Below, one piece after another: positions 27,127-34,956 of a stretch of 50,563 nt of DNA. This stretch comes from a bacterium (GTDB taxonomy: Bacteria; CAIWAD01), in contig JAUXWS010000105.1 of the NCBI GenBank assembly GCA_030685015.1, positions 1 to 50,563 of the forward strand. The letters are read 5' to 3'. The notes under the pieces were generated by a model. It was given only the letters and a program-made list of their open reading frames with translations. It made no database searches and was not told where the DNA came from. The stretch's first letter is position 1. Every line of letters starts with the position of its first letter. The position numbers and the translations under genes were made by a program.

Positions 27127-28124
27127 ACATGACGCACCTGGGGCCGGGCTCTGGTCCCCTCCTCCTGATCCACGGCGGGGCGGGACCCATCCGCGCGGAC
27201 ATGACCAGCGAGGAGCTGGTGAGGGGGCGCATGGCCGGCCTGCGCGCCGCCCTCGCCGCCGGCTGGCGCATCCTGGCGGCGGGAGGCCCGGCGCTGGCCG
27301 CCGTGCAGGAGGCGGTCATGGCGCTGGAGGACGACCCCCTCTACAACGCGGGCCGCGGTTCCGTCCTCAATGAGGCGGGCGAGGTGGAGCTGGACGCCTC
27401 CCTCATGTGCGGCCGCACGCGGCGGGCGGGAGCCCTTTGCGGGGCGCGGCGCCTGCGCCACCCCGTCCGCGCCGCCTGGCGCCTGCTCGAGGCGGGGCGC
27501 GTGCTGGGCGCCGGGGTCGCCGTGGAGGACTGGCTGGCCGCCCGGGGCGAGGAGCTGGCGGACCCCGCCTGGTTCGTCACGCGGGAGCGGCAGGCCCAGT
27601 TGGAGGCCGCCCGCGGGCGGGGACAGGCCGTGCTGGACCACGCCGGGGAGCTGGCGGGCGGGGATGATGCCGGCACGGTGGGCGCCGTGGCCCGCGACCT
27701 GGCCGGCGACCTGGCCGCCGCCACCTCCACCGGCGGCATGACCAACAAGCCCCGCGGGCGCATCGGCGACAGCCCCGTGATCGGGGCCGGCACCTATGCC
27801 GACAACCGCTCCCTGGCCCTCTCGGCCACCGGGGCGGGAGAGGCCTTCCTCCGCGCCGTCTTCGCCCACGAGGTGGAGGCGCGTCTCCGGCTGGGCGGTC
27901 AGGATCTGGCCGAGGCCTGCGCGGCGGCCCTGACCAACGTGGCGGAGCTGGGTGGCGAGGGCGGCTGTGTGGCCCTCAGCGCGGAGCGGGGCGTGCTGGC
28001 CTTCAACAGCCAGGGCATGTACCGCGCCTGGGCCGACCCCGCCATTGGGCGCTGGGGCTTGGCCATCTTCGAAGAGGAACTGCTTGAGGGGGGCGATCTC
28101 CGACAGCTTGAATTCACGGAGTGA
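27123..28124 (+). CDS. Isoaspartyl peptidase / L-asparaginase (Ntn hydrolase)
   Basis: The ATG overlaps the truD stop by 4 nt; 333 residues. HGGAGP near the start, LEDDPLYNAGRGSVLN, then the autoprocessing site GGDDAGTVGAVA, whose Thr becomes the new N-terminus and nucleophile, and STGGMTNKPRGRIGDSPVIGAGTYAD, the substrate-binding segment. Members remove beta-aspartyl residues from dipeptides and may hydrolyse asparagine. The usual His/Asp before Gly-Thr is replaced by Asp-Ala, a minor variation. Cytoplasmic, as no signal peptide is seen. Confidence 0.92.
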   Translation: MNMTHLGPGSGPLLLIHGGAGPIRADMTSEELVRGRMAGLRAALAAGWRILAAGGPALAAVQEAVMALEDDPLYNAGRGSVLNEAGEVELDASLMCGRTRRAGALCGARRLRHPVRAAWRLLEAGRVLGAGVAVEDWLAARGEELADPAWFVTRERQAQLEAARGRGQAVLDHAGELAGGDDAGTVGAVARDLAGDLAAATSTGGMTNKPRGRIGDSPVIGAGTYADNRSLALSATGAGEAFLRAVFAHEVEARLRLGGQDLAEACAAALTNVAELGGEGGCVALSAERGVLAFNSQGMYRAWADPAIGRWGLAIFEEELLEGGDLRQLEFTE

Positions 28125-28217
28125 TGCGGGGATTCGGGCGGCCCCTTGGGCGCAGGAGGACCGGCCCGGAGGGCGGGTGCTGATCCACGTGTCGCGGTTT
28201 CACGAGGCGCCGCCGCC

Positions 28218-28607
28218 TCATTCCCCGCCCAGCAGCTCGTCCAGGGGCAGGTGGTTCTCGTCCCGCTCCACCAGCAGGATGCCGGCCAGGGGCACAATCA
28301 GGTAGCGGTGGCCCTGGTAGGTGACCTCGATCGCCGCCTTCTTCAGGTAGAGGGCGTAGTCGCCCGCCTCCACCTCCATGGGCAGGTGGCGCAGGCGGCC
28401 CGGGGCCGGTCGCCAGGGTTCGTCCGAGCTGTCCGGGTCGGGCATGGGCGTGCCCGGCCCCACCGCCACCACCGTGCCGCCCTGCACGATGTCCTTGTCG
28501 CTCACGCTGGGGGGCAGGTAGAGGCCGGCTCCCGTCCGCTGCTGGCCGGCGTCGGGCAGGATCAGCACCCGGTCGCCGATCACCTTGAGATGCTCCAGGC
28601 CGCTCAT
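28218..28607 (-). CDS. GroES-like co-chaperonin, orphan and lengthened
   Basis: ATG with GGAGGTGGG directly upstream; 129 residues against about 95-100 for GroES. The fold is recognised by VIGDRVLILPD, a mobile-loop position (QQRTGAGLYLPPS), GGTVVAVGPGTP and AGDYALYLKKAAIEVTYQGHRYLIV. An insert of about 25 residues (DPDSSDEPWRPAPGRLRHLP) interrupts the usual core. There is no groEL next to it. It may be an accessory cap or have another role. Convergent with the peptidase gene and divergent from sufE. Confidence 0.8.
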   Translation of the reverse strand: MSGLEHLKVIGDRVLILPDAGQQRTGAGLYLPPSVSDKDIVQGGTVVAVGPGTPMPDPDSSDEPWRPAPGRLRHLPMEVEAGDYALYLKKAAIEVTYQGHRYLIVPLAGILLVERDENHLPLDELLGGE

Positions 28608-28739
28608 CCCACCTCCAGGAGTTGATCGCCTCGGCGGGCGGAATATAGCGCCCGGTCGGCGGTCCGCATCGGCGGCGGGCGCCTGCCGCAGTCACCGGGG
28701 ACCATGCCTTATCTTGGCCCCGGACAGCCCGGGAGCACC

Positions 28740-29165
28740 ATGGATGAGCGGCAAGCGCGCATTGTGAAGGAATTCGAGGCCCTGCCCGGTTGGGAGGAAC
28801 GCTATGAGCGCCTCATCCAGCTGGGCGCCGCCCTCCCCCCCTACCCCGACGAGTGGCGCGGCGAGGCGCTCAAGGTGAAGGGCTGCCAGTCCCAGGTCTG
28901 GCTGCACGCCCGGCTGGAGGAGGGCAAGGTCGTCCTGGACGCCGACAGCGACGCCCTCATCGTCAAGGGTCTCATCGCCCTGCTGCTGCGCGTGTATTCC
29001 GGCCTGAGCCCCGACGCCATCCTGGCCACCCGGCCCGAGTTCGTCGAGGCGATCGGCATGCGCCAGCACCTGTCGCCCACGCGCGCCAACGGCCTGGCGG
29101 CCATGGTCAAGCAGATCCAGCTCTACGCCTTGGCCTTCCGGCTCAGCGCCCCGGCCTCGGCCTGA
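28740..29165 (+). CDS. sufE: SufE-like Fe-S cluster assembly sulfur acceptor
   Basis: ATG of MDERQARIVKEFEALPGWEE; 141 residues, normal length. Cys49 in VKGCQSQVWL is the sulfur-accepting cysteine; DSDALIVKGLIALLLRVYSG and LSPTRANGLAAMVKQI are family motifs. SufE takes persulfide sulfur from the desulfurase SufS and passes it to the SufBCD scaffold, none of which lies here. Possible ribosome site GGGAG four bases before the ATG. Confidence 0.93.
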   Translation: MDERQARIVKEFEALPGWEERYERLIQLGAALPPYPDEWRGEALKVKGCQSQVWLHARLEEGKVVLDADSDALIVKGLIALLLRVYSGLSPDAILATRPEFVEAIGMRQHLSPTRANGLAAMVKQIQLYALAFRLSAPASA

Positions 29166-29223
29166 GACGCGGCCCCAAGGCCCGTAGCGGCGGTCGAGCG
29201 CGCCCTTCTCCTGGGAGGACGAG

Positions 29224-30021
29224 ATGAAAGTCTACCTGAGCGTGGACATGGAGGGCGTCACCGGCGCCCAGCACTGGGACGAGACGGAGATCGGCAAGCC
29301 CGGCTACGAGCGGCTGCGGGATCGCATGGCCCGTGAGGCCGCCACCGTGGCCGCGGCCGCCCTCGAAGCGGGGGCGTGTGAGGTGTGGGTGCAGGACGCC
29401 CATGACACGGGCCGCAACCTGGCGCCCGAGGACCTGCCCCCCGGCTGCCGCCTCATCCGCGGTTGGAGCGGCGACCCCCGCCTCATGGTGCAGGAGCTGG
29501 ACAAGAGCTTTGCCGCGCTGCTGGTGGTGGGTTGGCACAGCGGGGCGGGCAGCGGCGGATCGCCCCTCTGCCATGCCATGTCCACGGGTCTGACCGGCCT
29601 GCGCCTCAACGGCGAGCCCTGCTCCGAGCTGCGCCTCGCCGGGTTGACGGCCGCGGGGCTGGGCGTGCCGCTCGTCTTCTGCGCCGGCGACCAGGCCCTC
29701 TGCGCGGAGGCGCGGGCCTGGCTGCCCGGCATCCGCACGGTGGCCACCCAGGAGGGACGCGGCGAGAGCGTGGTCTGCCACGACGCCCAGGCGGTCCTCG
29801 CGCGGATGGCCGAGGCCGGCCGGGCCGCCCTGGCCAACCTGTCCGCCGCCCGTCTGCCCCGCCTGCCCCGCCGCTGGGAGCTGGAAATGGACTTCCGCAG
29901 CCCGGCGCGGGCCCGGCGCGCCTCCTTCTATCCGGGGATGAGGCAGGTCACGCCCTCGACCGTGCGTCTGCGCGGCGCGGCGCTGGACGATCTGCTGCGC
30001 GCCCTGCTCTTCGCCGTCTGA
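29224..30021 (+). CDS. M55 family D-aminopeptidase (DppA-like)
   Basis: ATG with GGGAGGAC upstream; 265 residues. The metal site of DppA is conserved: Asp8 and Glu10 in SVDMEGVTG, His60 in DAHD, His105 in GWHSG and Glu135. DppA forms a self-compartmentalised decamer that cleaves D-Ala-containing dipeptides, linking it to cell-wall turnover; the M23 peptidase at the end of this operon fits that idea. Its stop overlaps the start of the next gene by one base. Confidence 0.92.
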   Translation: MKVYLSVDMEGVTGAQHWDETEIGKPGYERLRDRMAREAATVAAAALEAGACEVWVQDAHDTGRNLAPEDLPPGCRLIRGWSGDPRLMVQELDKSFAALLVVGWHSGAGSGGSPLCHAMSTGLTGLRLNGEPCSELRLAGLTAAGLGVPLVFCAGDQALCAEARAWLPGIRTVATQEGRGESVVCHDAQAVLARMAEAGRAALANLSAARLPRLPRRWELEMDFRSPARARRASFYPGMRQVTPSTVRLRGAALDDLLRALLFAV

Positions 30022-30701
30022 TGAAGGGCTTGGTCCAGGCGGCGGGCATCCGCGACGAGGAGGAGGCCCGCCTCTGCCTGGCGGAGGGGGTGGACCTGCT
30101 CGGCTTTCCCTTCCGCCTGCCCGTCCACCGGGAGGACCTGGACGAGGGGGAGGCGGCCCGGCTCATCCGCTCCCTGGACATCGGGGCGCGCTGCGTGCTC
30201 ATCACCTACCTGGACCGCGCCGCCGAGATCCGGGAGCTGGCCGATTTCCTGGGCTGCGGCTGGGTGCAGGTGCACGGGGCGATGGGAGCGGGGGAGCTGG
30301 CCAACCTGCGCCGGGCCGGACCCGGGCTGCATATCATCCGCAGCCTGATCATCCGCGGCCCCGACCTGGTGGAGCCGCTGGCCCTCCTGCGGGAGGCGGA
30401 GGCCCAGGTGGACGCCTTCCTCACGGACAGCCACGATCCGGCCACCGGGGCCGACGGCGCCACGGGCCGGGTCCATGACTGGAGCCTCAGCCGCCGCCTG
30501 CGCGAGGCGACCACGCGGCGGCTCATCCTGGCCGGCGGGCTGCACGCCGGCAACGTGGGGGAGGCCATCCGCGCCGTGGGACCGGCCGGGGTGGACGCCC
30601 ACAGCGGCCTGGAGGACAGGGAGGGCGCCAAGGACAGGAAGCGCGTGCGCGCCTTCGTCGCGGCGGCCCGGGCAGGATTCGCCGAAGAGGGGGGCGCATG
30701 A
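30021..30701 (+). CDS. TrpF-like (phosphoribosylanthranilate isomerase family) protein lacking the catalytic Cys
   Basis: 226 residues, a TIM-barrel homologue of PRA isomerase: [42 protein letters not shown] and [10 protein letters not shown] with [15 protein letters not shown]. The N-terminal KICG motif that holds the catalytic cysteine of TrpF is QAAG here, so the general base is missing, while the acidic Asp (about 136) remains. No other trp gene is near. It sits between DppA-like and YjbQ genes with 1-nt and 4-nt overlaps, so a non-tryptophan role is likely. Confidence 0.8.
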   Translation: MKGLVQAAGIRDEEEARLCLAEGVDLLGFPFRLPVHREDLDEGEAARLIRSLDIGARCVLITYLDRAAEIRELADFLGCGWVQVHGAMGAGELANLRRAGPGLHIIRSLIIRGPDLVEPLALLREAEAQVDAFLTDSHDPATGADGATGRVHDWSLSRRLREATTRRLILAGGLHAGNVGEAIRAVGPAGVDAHSGLEDREGAKDRKRVRAFVAAARAGFAEEGGA

Positions 30702-31117
30702 TAAGCCATCGCCGGGAGCTGGTCCTCACCCTCCCCGCCCGTCGCGCTTTTGTCAACATCACGCCCCAGGTCGAACTGGCGCTGGCCGAGAGTGGCGTGG
30801 CCGAGGGACTCGTCCTCGTCAACGCCATGCACATCACGGCCAGCGTCTTCATCAACGACGACGAGGGCGGGCTGCACGCCGACTTCGAGCGCTGGCTGGA
30901 GGAGCTGGCCCCCCACCAACCGGTCTCCCGCTATGCCCACAATCGCACGGGGGAGGACAACGGCGACGCCCACCTCAAGCGTCAGGTGATGGGGCGCGAG
31001 GTGGTGGTGGCGGTGACGGGGGGCCGCCTGGATTTCGGGCCCTGGGAGCAGATCTTCTACGGCGAGTTCGACGGCCGGCGACCCAAGCGGATCCTTGTCA
31101 AGATCATCGGGGAGTGA
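30698..31117 (+). CDS. YjbQ family protein (UPF0047)
   Basis: Start overlaps the previous stop by 4 nt; 139 residues. Family signature: [66 protein letters not shown] and [21 protein letters not shown]. YjbQ proteins form trimers with a histidine-rich site and have been reported to have weak thiamine-phosphate synthase activity; the in vivo role is unsettled. Constant linkage to the TrpF-like gene should be looked for in other genomes. Confidence 0.92.
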   Translation: MISHRRELVLTLPARRAFVNITPQVELALAESGVAEGLVLVNAMHITASVFINDDEGGLHADFERWLEELAPHQPVSRYAHNRTGEDNGDAHLKRQVMGREVVVAVTGGRLDFGPWEQIFYGEFDGRRPKRILVKIIGE

Positions 31118-31119
31118 CC

Positions 31120-32424
31120 GTGCGCATCCTGGCCCTGACGCACACCTATCCGCGCTTCCCCGCCGACACCAACGGACCCTTTGTCCGTTTCCTCATGGAC
31201 GAGCTGGCCCGCCGCGGCCACGAGGTGCGCATCCTGACGGCCTGGGACCGGGGCTTCGATCCCGCCGAGCTGGAGCGGGACCTGGACGGGCGTGGCCGCG
31301 CCCGCGCCCGGCTCTCCGCCTACCGCTACGCCCCATGGGACGCCTGGCACCTCCTGGGCTATTCGCGCACCATCCGCGAGGATGTCCGGCTGAGGACCCG
31401 CATGCTCCTGCTCAGTCCGCTCATGCTGGCGGCGGGGGCCCGCGCCCTGCGGCGCGCGGCGCAGGAGTTCCGCCCCGACCTGCTGCATGCCCACTGGTTC
31501 CTGCCCAACGCCTTCATGGCCGCCGGCGTGGCCCGCCGCCTGGGCCTGCCCCTGGTGGCCACCTTGCACGGCAGCGACGTGTTCGTGGCGGAGAAGGGCT
31601 GGCCCTTCTCGCACATGACGCGCGTGGCGCTGCGCGCCACCACGCGCCTGACGAGCTGCTCGCCGGAGCTGCGGGATCGCGTTTGCGCCCTGGGCCTGGA
31701 CCGGCGGCGCAGCCATGTCATCCCCTATGCCGCCGATCCCGGCCTGCTCGAGGGCGGGATCGATCCGGCCGCCGCCGCCCGCATGCGGGAGCGCCTGCTG
31801 GCCGGCGCGCCCGGCCCCCTCGTGCTGGCCCTCGGGCGGCTGGTCTGGAAGAAGGGCTTCCACGTCCTGCTGGAGGCGCTGCCTCCCTTGCGCGCCCAGC
31901 ATCCCGGCCTGCGCGTCGCCATCGCCGGCGAGGGCGATCTGGCGGAGCGCCTGAAGACAATGGTCCGCGAACGCGGCCTGCAGCTGGTGGTCGACTTCCC
32001 CGGCCGATTGTCGCGGGAGGAGGTGGGTCCGGCCATGGCGGCCTGCGACCTCTTCGTCATGCCCAGCGTGCACGACGAGGCGGGCAACGTGGACGGCCTG
32101 CCCAATGTCATCCTCGAGGCGATGGCGGCCCGGCGCGCCGTGGTGGCCAGCGAGGTGGCCGGCATTCCCCTGGCCGTGCGCCATGGCGTGACCGGCCTGC
32201 TGGCCGCGCCGGACGACCCGCGCTCCCTCAAGCAGGCCCTGCGCCTGGCCCTGTCCGACGCGGAGGTCCGCCGCCGCTGGGGCGAGGCGGGGCGCGCCCT
32301 GATCGAGTCGGAACTCAACTGGCCGGCGGTGGCCGCCCGCTATGAGGAGATCTATCGGCTGGCCCGGGCGGACGGCCCCGGTGGCGCCGGGAGCCGGACA
32401 CGGACGCGGCTGGACGCGCCATGA
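31120..32424 (+). CDS. GT4-type glycosyltransferase
   Basis: GTG start two bases after the YjbQ stop, with GGGGAG upstream; 434 residues. GT-B fold: N-terminal THTYPRFPADTNGPFVRFL, then HAHWFLP, HGSD, and the C-terminal nucleotide-sugar domain ALGRLVWKKGFHVLLEAL and EAGNVDGLPNVILEAMAAR (the EX7E element). It transfers a sugar from a nucleotide donor to a glycan or lipid acceptor at the cytoplasmic face. It overlaps the next glycosyltransferase by 4 nt, and the pair probably builds one surface polysaccharide or glycolipid. Confidence 0.92.
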   Translation: MRILALTHTYPRFPADTNGPFVRFLMDELARRGHEVRILTAWDRGFDPAELERDLDGRGRARARLSAYRYAPWDAWHLLGYSRTIREDVRLRTRMLLLSPLMLAAGARALRRAAQEFRPDLLHAHWFLPNAFMAAGVARRLGLPLVATLHGSDVFVAEKGWPFSHMTRVALRATTRLTSCSPELRDRVCALGLDRRRSHVIPYAADPGLLEGGIDPAAAARMRERLLAGAPGPLVLALGRLVWKKGFHVLLEALPPLRAQHPGLRVAIAGEGDLAERLKTMVRERGLQLVVDFPGRLSREEVGPAMAACDLFVMPSVHDEAGNVDGLPNVILEAMAARRAVVASEVAGIPLAVRHGVTGLLAAPDDPRSLKQALRLALSDAEVRRRWGEAGRALIESELNWPAVAARYEEIYRLARADGPGGAGSRTRTRLDAP

Positions 32425-33629
32425 GAATCTGCCTGGTCCAGCAGCATCCCGTCGACGAGGAGCGCATCCCGGCGGCCATCCTGCGCTGGGTGGTGCTCCA
32501 CGACCGCCTGCTGGCCCGCGGCCACGAGGTGGTGAGCGTGGGGCCCAACCAGCGCTGGCGCCTGGAGACCCGGATCTTCCGCGGCGCGCCCCAGCTCATG
32601 GTCCCGGGGCCGGGCAGCGGCATCAAGGCCCTGGACATGGCGGTCTTCGCCCTGCTGCTGGGACCTGTCCTGCTCCTGGCACGCCGGCGCTGGCGGCCGG
32701 AGGCCTGGTTCATGGACGAACTCTTCGTGGGGCCCGGCCTCGCCCTGCTCCGCCTCGTCCACCGGCGGGAGGCGGTGGTCTACGACGTGATGGGGATCCA
32801 CTACCATCAAGTCCGCAAGCACAACCGCAATCTGTGGCGGCAGCTGCCCCTGGCCTGGATCTACGGGGCGCTGGAGCGCCTCACCCTGTGGGGCGCCACC
32901 CTCGTCTCCACCGTCAACGAGGCGCACCGCACGGAGCTGCTCCGCTGGACGCGGCGGCCGGTTGCCGTCATCCGCGATGCGGCGGAGTTCCCGGATGGCG
33001 CCCCGCCCGCCCTCGCCCTGCCGGCCAAGGAGGAGGGGACGATCTGGCTCAGCTTCGTGGGGAAGATCTCCAACCGCCGCCTGGACGACCTCTACCACAT
33101 CCTGCCCGACCTGATGGCCGCCGAGGCGCGCCTGCGCCTCATCATCGTGGGCAACGGTCCCTTCCACCGCCGCTACACGGAGTGGACAGCCCGCCTGGGG
33201 TTGCAGGACCGCGTCCACTTCGCCGATTTCGTGCCCCATGCCCAGCTGCCCGCCTGGCTGGCGCCCGCCGACATCACCTACAGCGACGACTGGTCGGACA
33301 TCGGTTTCCCCATGAAGGTCTTCGAGTACATGGCGCTGGGCAAGGCCATCCTGGTGGAGGACACGCCCGCCGTGCGCGAGGTGATGCGTCACGAGGAGAA
33401 CGGCTTGCTCTATGAAGGACAGGAAGGCCTGCGCGATGGCATCCTGCGCCTGTGCCGCGACGGCGGGCTGCGTCGCCGCATCGGCGCGGCGGCCGCGGCG
33501 GAGGCCCGGGCCCGGCACCGCTGGGATGACCGCATCGACCGCTTCGAGCGGCTCTTCGCCCAGGCGCGCCTAGGGGCATTGGAGTCCCTGGGACGGTCGG
33601 AATCGCCCAAAGCGGGGGACGATCTATGA
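32421..33629 (+). CDS. Second GT4-like glycosyltransferase
   Basis: 402 residues; start in ATGA overlap with the preceding gene. The N-terminal domain contains a hydrophobic stretch (FALLLGPVLLLARRRW) that may associate with the membrane. The C-terminal part has SFVGKISNRRLDDLYHILPDL, VGNGPFHRRY, VHFADFVPH and GFPMKVFEYMALGKAILVED, as in GT4 enzymes where E and K/R residues bind the donor. Donor and acceptor are unknown. Followed by a 4-nt overlap with the M23 peptidase. Confidence 0.88.
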   Translation: MRICLVQQHPVDEERIPAAILRWVVLHDRLLARGHEVVSVGPNQRWRLETRIFRGAPQLMVPGPGSGIKALDMAVFALLLGPVLLLARRRWRPEAWFMDELFVGPGLALLRLVHRREAVVYDVMGIHYHQVRKHNRNLWRQLPLAWIYGALERLTLWGATLVSTVNEAHRTELLRWTRRPVAVIRDAAEFPDGAPPALALPAKEEGTIWLSFVGKISNRRLDDLYHILPDLMAAEARLRLIIVGNGPFHRRYTEWTARLGLQDRVHFADFVPHAQLPAWLAPADITYSDDWSDIGFPMKVFEYMALGKAILVEDTPAVREVMRHEENGLLYEGQEGLRDGILRLCRDGGLRRRIGAAAAAEARARHRWDDRIDRFERLFAQARLGALESLGRSESPKAGDDL

Positions 33630-34861
33630 AGATTTTGCTGCTCCTGCTCCTGCTCCTGCTCGCGCTGGGTCTGGGCGCCCTGGCGCCGCGCCCCACGGCG
33701 GAGGCGCCCCTGCGCTGGCCCGAGTGGATCCCCGTCCTGCGCGACGAAGTGCGGGCGGGCGACACGATGCAGGGGGTGCTGGCCCGCCTCGGCCTGCCCG
33801 ACATGTTGCTGCCCGACATCGTGGCGGCCTGCGAGGGCCTGCTCGACCTGCGCCGCCTGCGCCCCGGGGAGCCGGTCCTGCTGGTCCGCCACAGCGTGGG
33901 CGATTCCCTCCGCCTGGTCCATTACGGGTCCGGCGCCCGTTGCCTGGAACTGACCCTGCCCCTGGCCCTGCGCGGTGATTCCCTTGTCGCCGTGGAAAGA
34001 ACCTGCCGGGCCCGGCTGGACAGCGCGCGCACCACGCCGCAGGTGGTGGTGCACCAGGGCCGGGTCGGCTCGCACCTCTACGAGGCCGTGCTGGCGGCGG
34101 GCGGTGGCCCCCAGCTCGTGCTGGGCTTCGCCGATATCTTCCAGTGGGACGTGGACTTCCTGCTGGATGTGCGGGAGGGCGACATGTTCTGGCTGGCGGT
34201 GGAGGAATCCCGCGTGGCGCGGAGCTACCTGGGCGACAGCGTGACGGTGGAGGGCCGCATCCTGGCGGCGCGCTACGAGAACGGCGGCCGCCGCCTGGAG
34301 GCCTGTCGCCTGGACGGCTGCGGGGAGGCAGGCTATTTCAATGGACAGGGCCAGTCCTATCAGAAGGAGTTCCTGACCAGCCCCCTCACCTTCCGCCGCG
34401 TCAGCTCGCACTTCGGCCTGCGCCGACACCCGGTGCTGCGTCAGGTGCGCATGCATCATGGCATCGATTACGCCGCTCCCCACGGCACCCCGGTGGTGGC
34501 GGCCGCCGCCGGCGTGGTGACCAAGGCCGGCTGGGAGAAGGGGTACGGGCAGGTGGTGCGCATCCGCCACAACCAGCGCCGGGAGACAGTCTACGGACAC
34601 TTGAGTTCCCTGGCCGACGGTATGCGGACCGGGCGCCGCGTGGCCCAGGACGAGTTCATCGGACGGGTGGGGGCCACCGGCCTGGCCACGGGTCCGCACC
34701 TGCACTACGAGATCATCGAGAATGGCCGTAGCGTGGACCCACGCAAGGTGCGCAACGAGCCGGGCAAGCCCGTGCCCCCGAACTGCCTGCCCGCCTTCCT
34801 GGCCGAATTCGATCGGTGGTTTGGCGCGGATCCACCTGGGTTGGAAGCGGCAGAGCGGTAG
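33626..34861 (+). CDS. Secreted M23 family metallopeptidase
   Basis: 411 residues; a very leucine-rich signal/anchor segment (residues 3-18, coded by repeats of a CTGCTC hexamer) is followed by an OapA/LysM-like region (VRAGDTMQGVLARLGLP, RRLRPGEPVLL). The lysostaphin-type domain has FGLRRHPVLRQVRMHHGIDY with His277 and Asp281, and HLH at 358-360. It should cut peptidoglycan cross-links in the periplasm. Final gene of the operon that starts at 29224. A 12-bp hairpin follows its stop. Confidence 0.93.
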   Translation: MKILLLLLLLLLALGLGALAPRPTAEAPLRWPEWIPVLRDEVRAGDTMQGVLARLGLPDMLLPDIVAACEGLLDLRRLRPGEPVLLVRHSVGDSLRLVHYGSGARCLELTLPLALRGDSLVAVERTCRARLDSARTTPQVVVHQGRVGSHLYEAVLAAGGGPQLVLGFADIFQWDVDFLLDVREGDMFWLAVEESRVARSYLGDSVTVEGRILAARYENGGRRLEACRLDGCGEAGYFNGQGQSYQKEFLTSPLTFRRVSSHFGLRRHPVLRQVRMHHGIDYAAPHGTPVVAAAAGVVTKAGWEKGYGQVVRIRHNQRRETVYGHLSSLADGMRTGRRVAQDEFIGRVGATGLATGPHLHYEIIENGRSVDPRKVRNEPGKPVPPNCLPAFLAEFDRWFGADPPGLEAAER

Positions 34862-34883
34862 GGCATGGATGCAGCTGGACAAG

Positions 34884-34913
34884 GAGCGAGCGCCCTGGGC
34901 GGGGCGCTCGCTC
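34884..34913. terminator. Hairpin between convergent M23 and PpiD genes
   Basis: GAGCGAGCGCCC (34884-34895) pairs with GGGCGCTCGCTC (34902-34913), a perfect 12-bp stem with a six-base loop. It lacks a T-run, so it may act with Rho or as an mRNA 3' stabiliser. Confidence 0.5.
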
Positions 34914-34956
34914 GCTGTCTCAGGCGGATCCTGGTGGGCAGAATCCGGCTTGCTGC

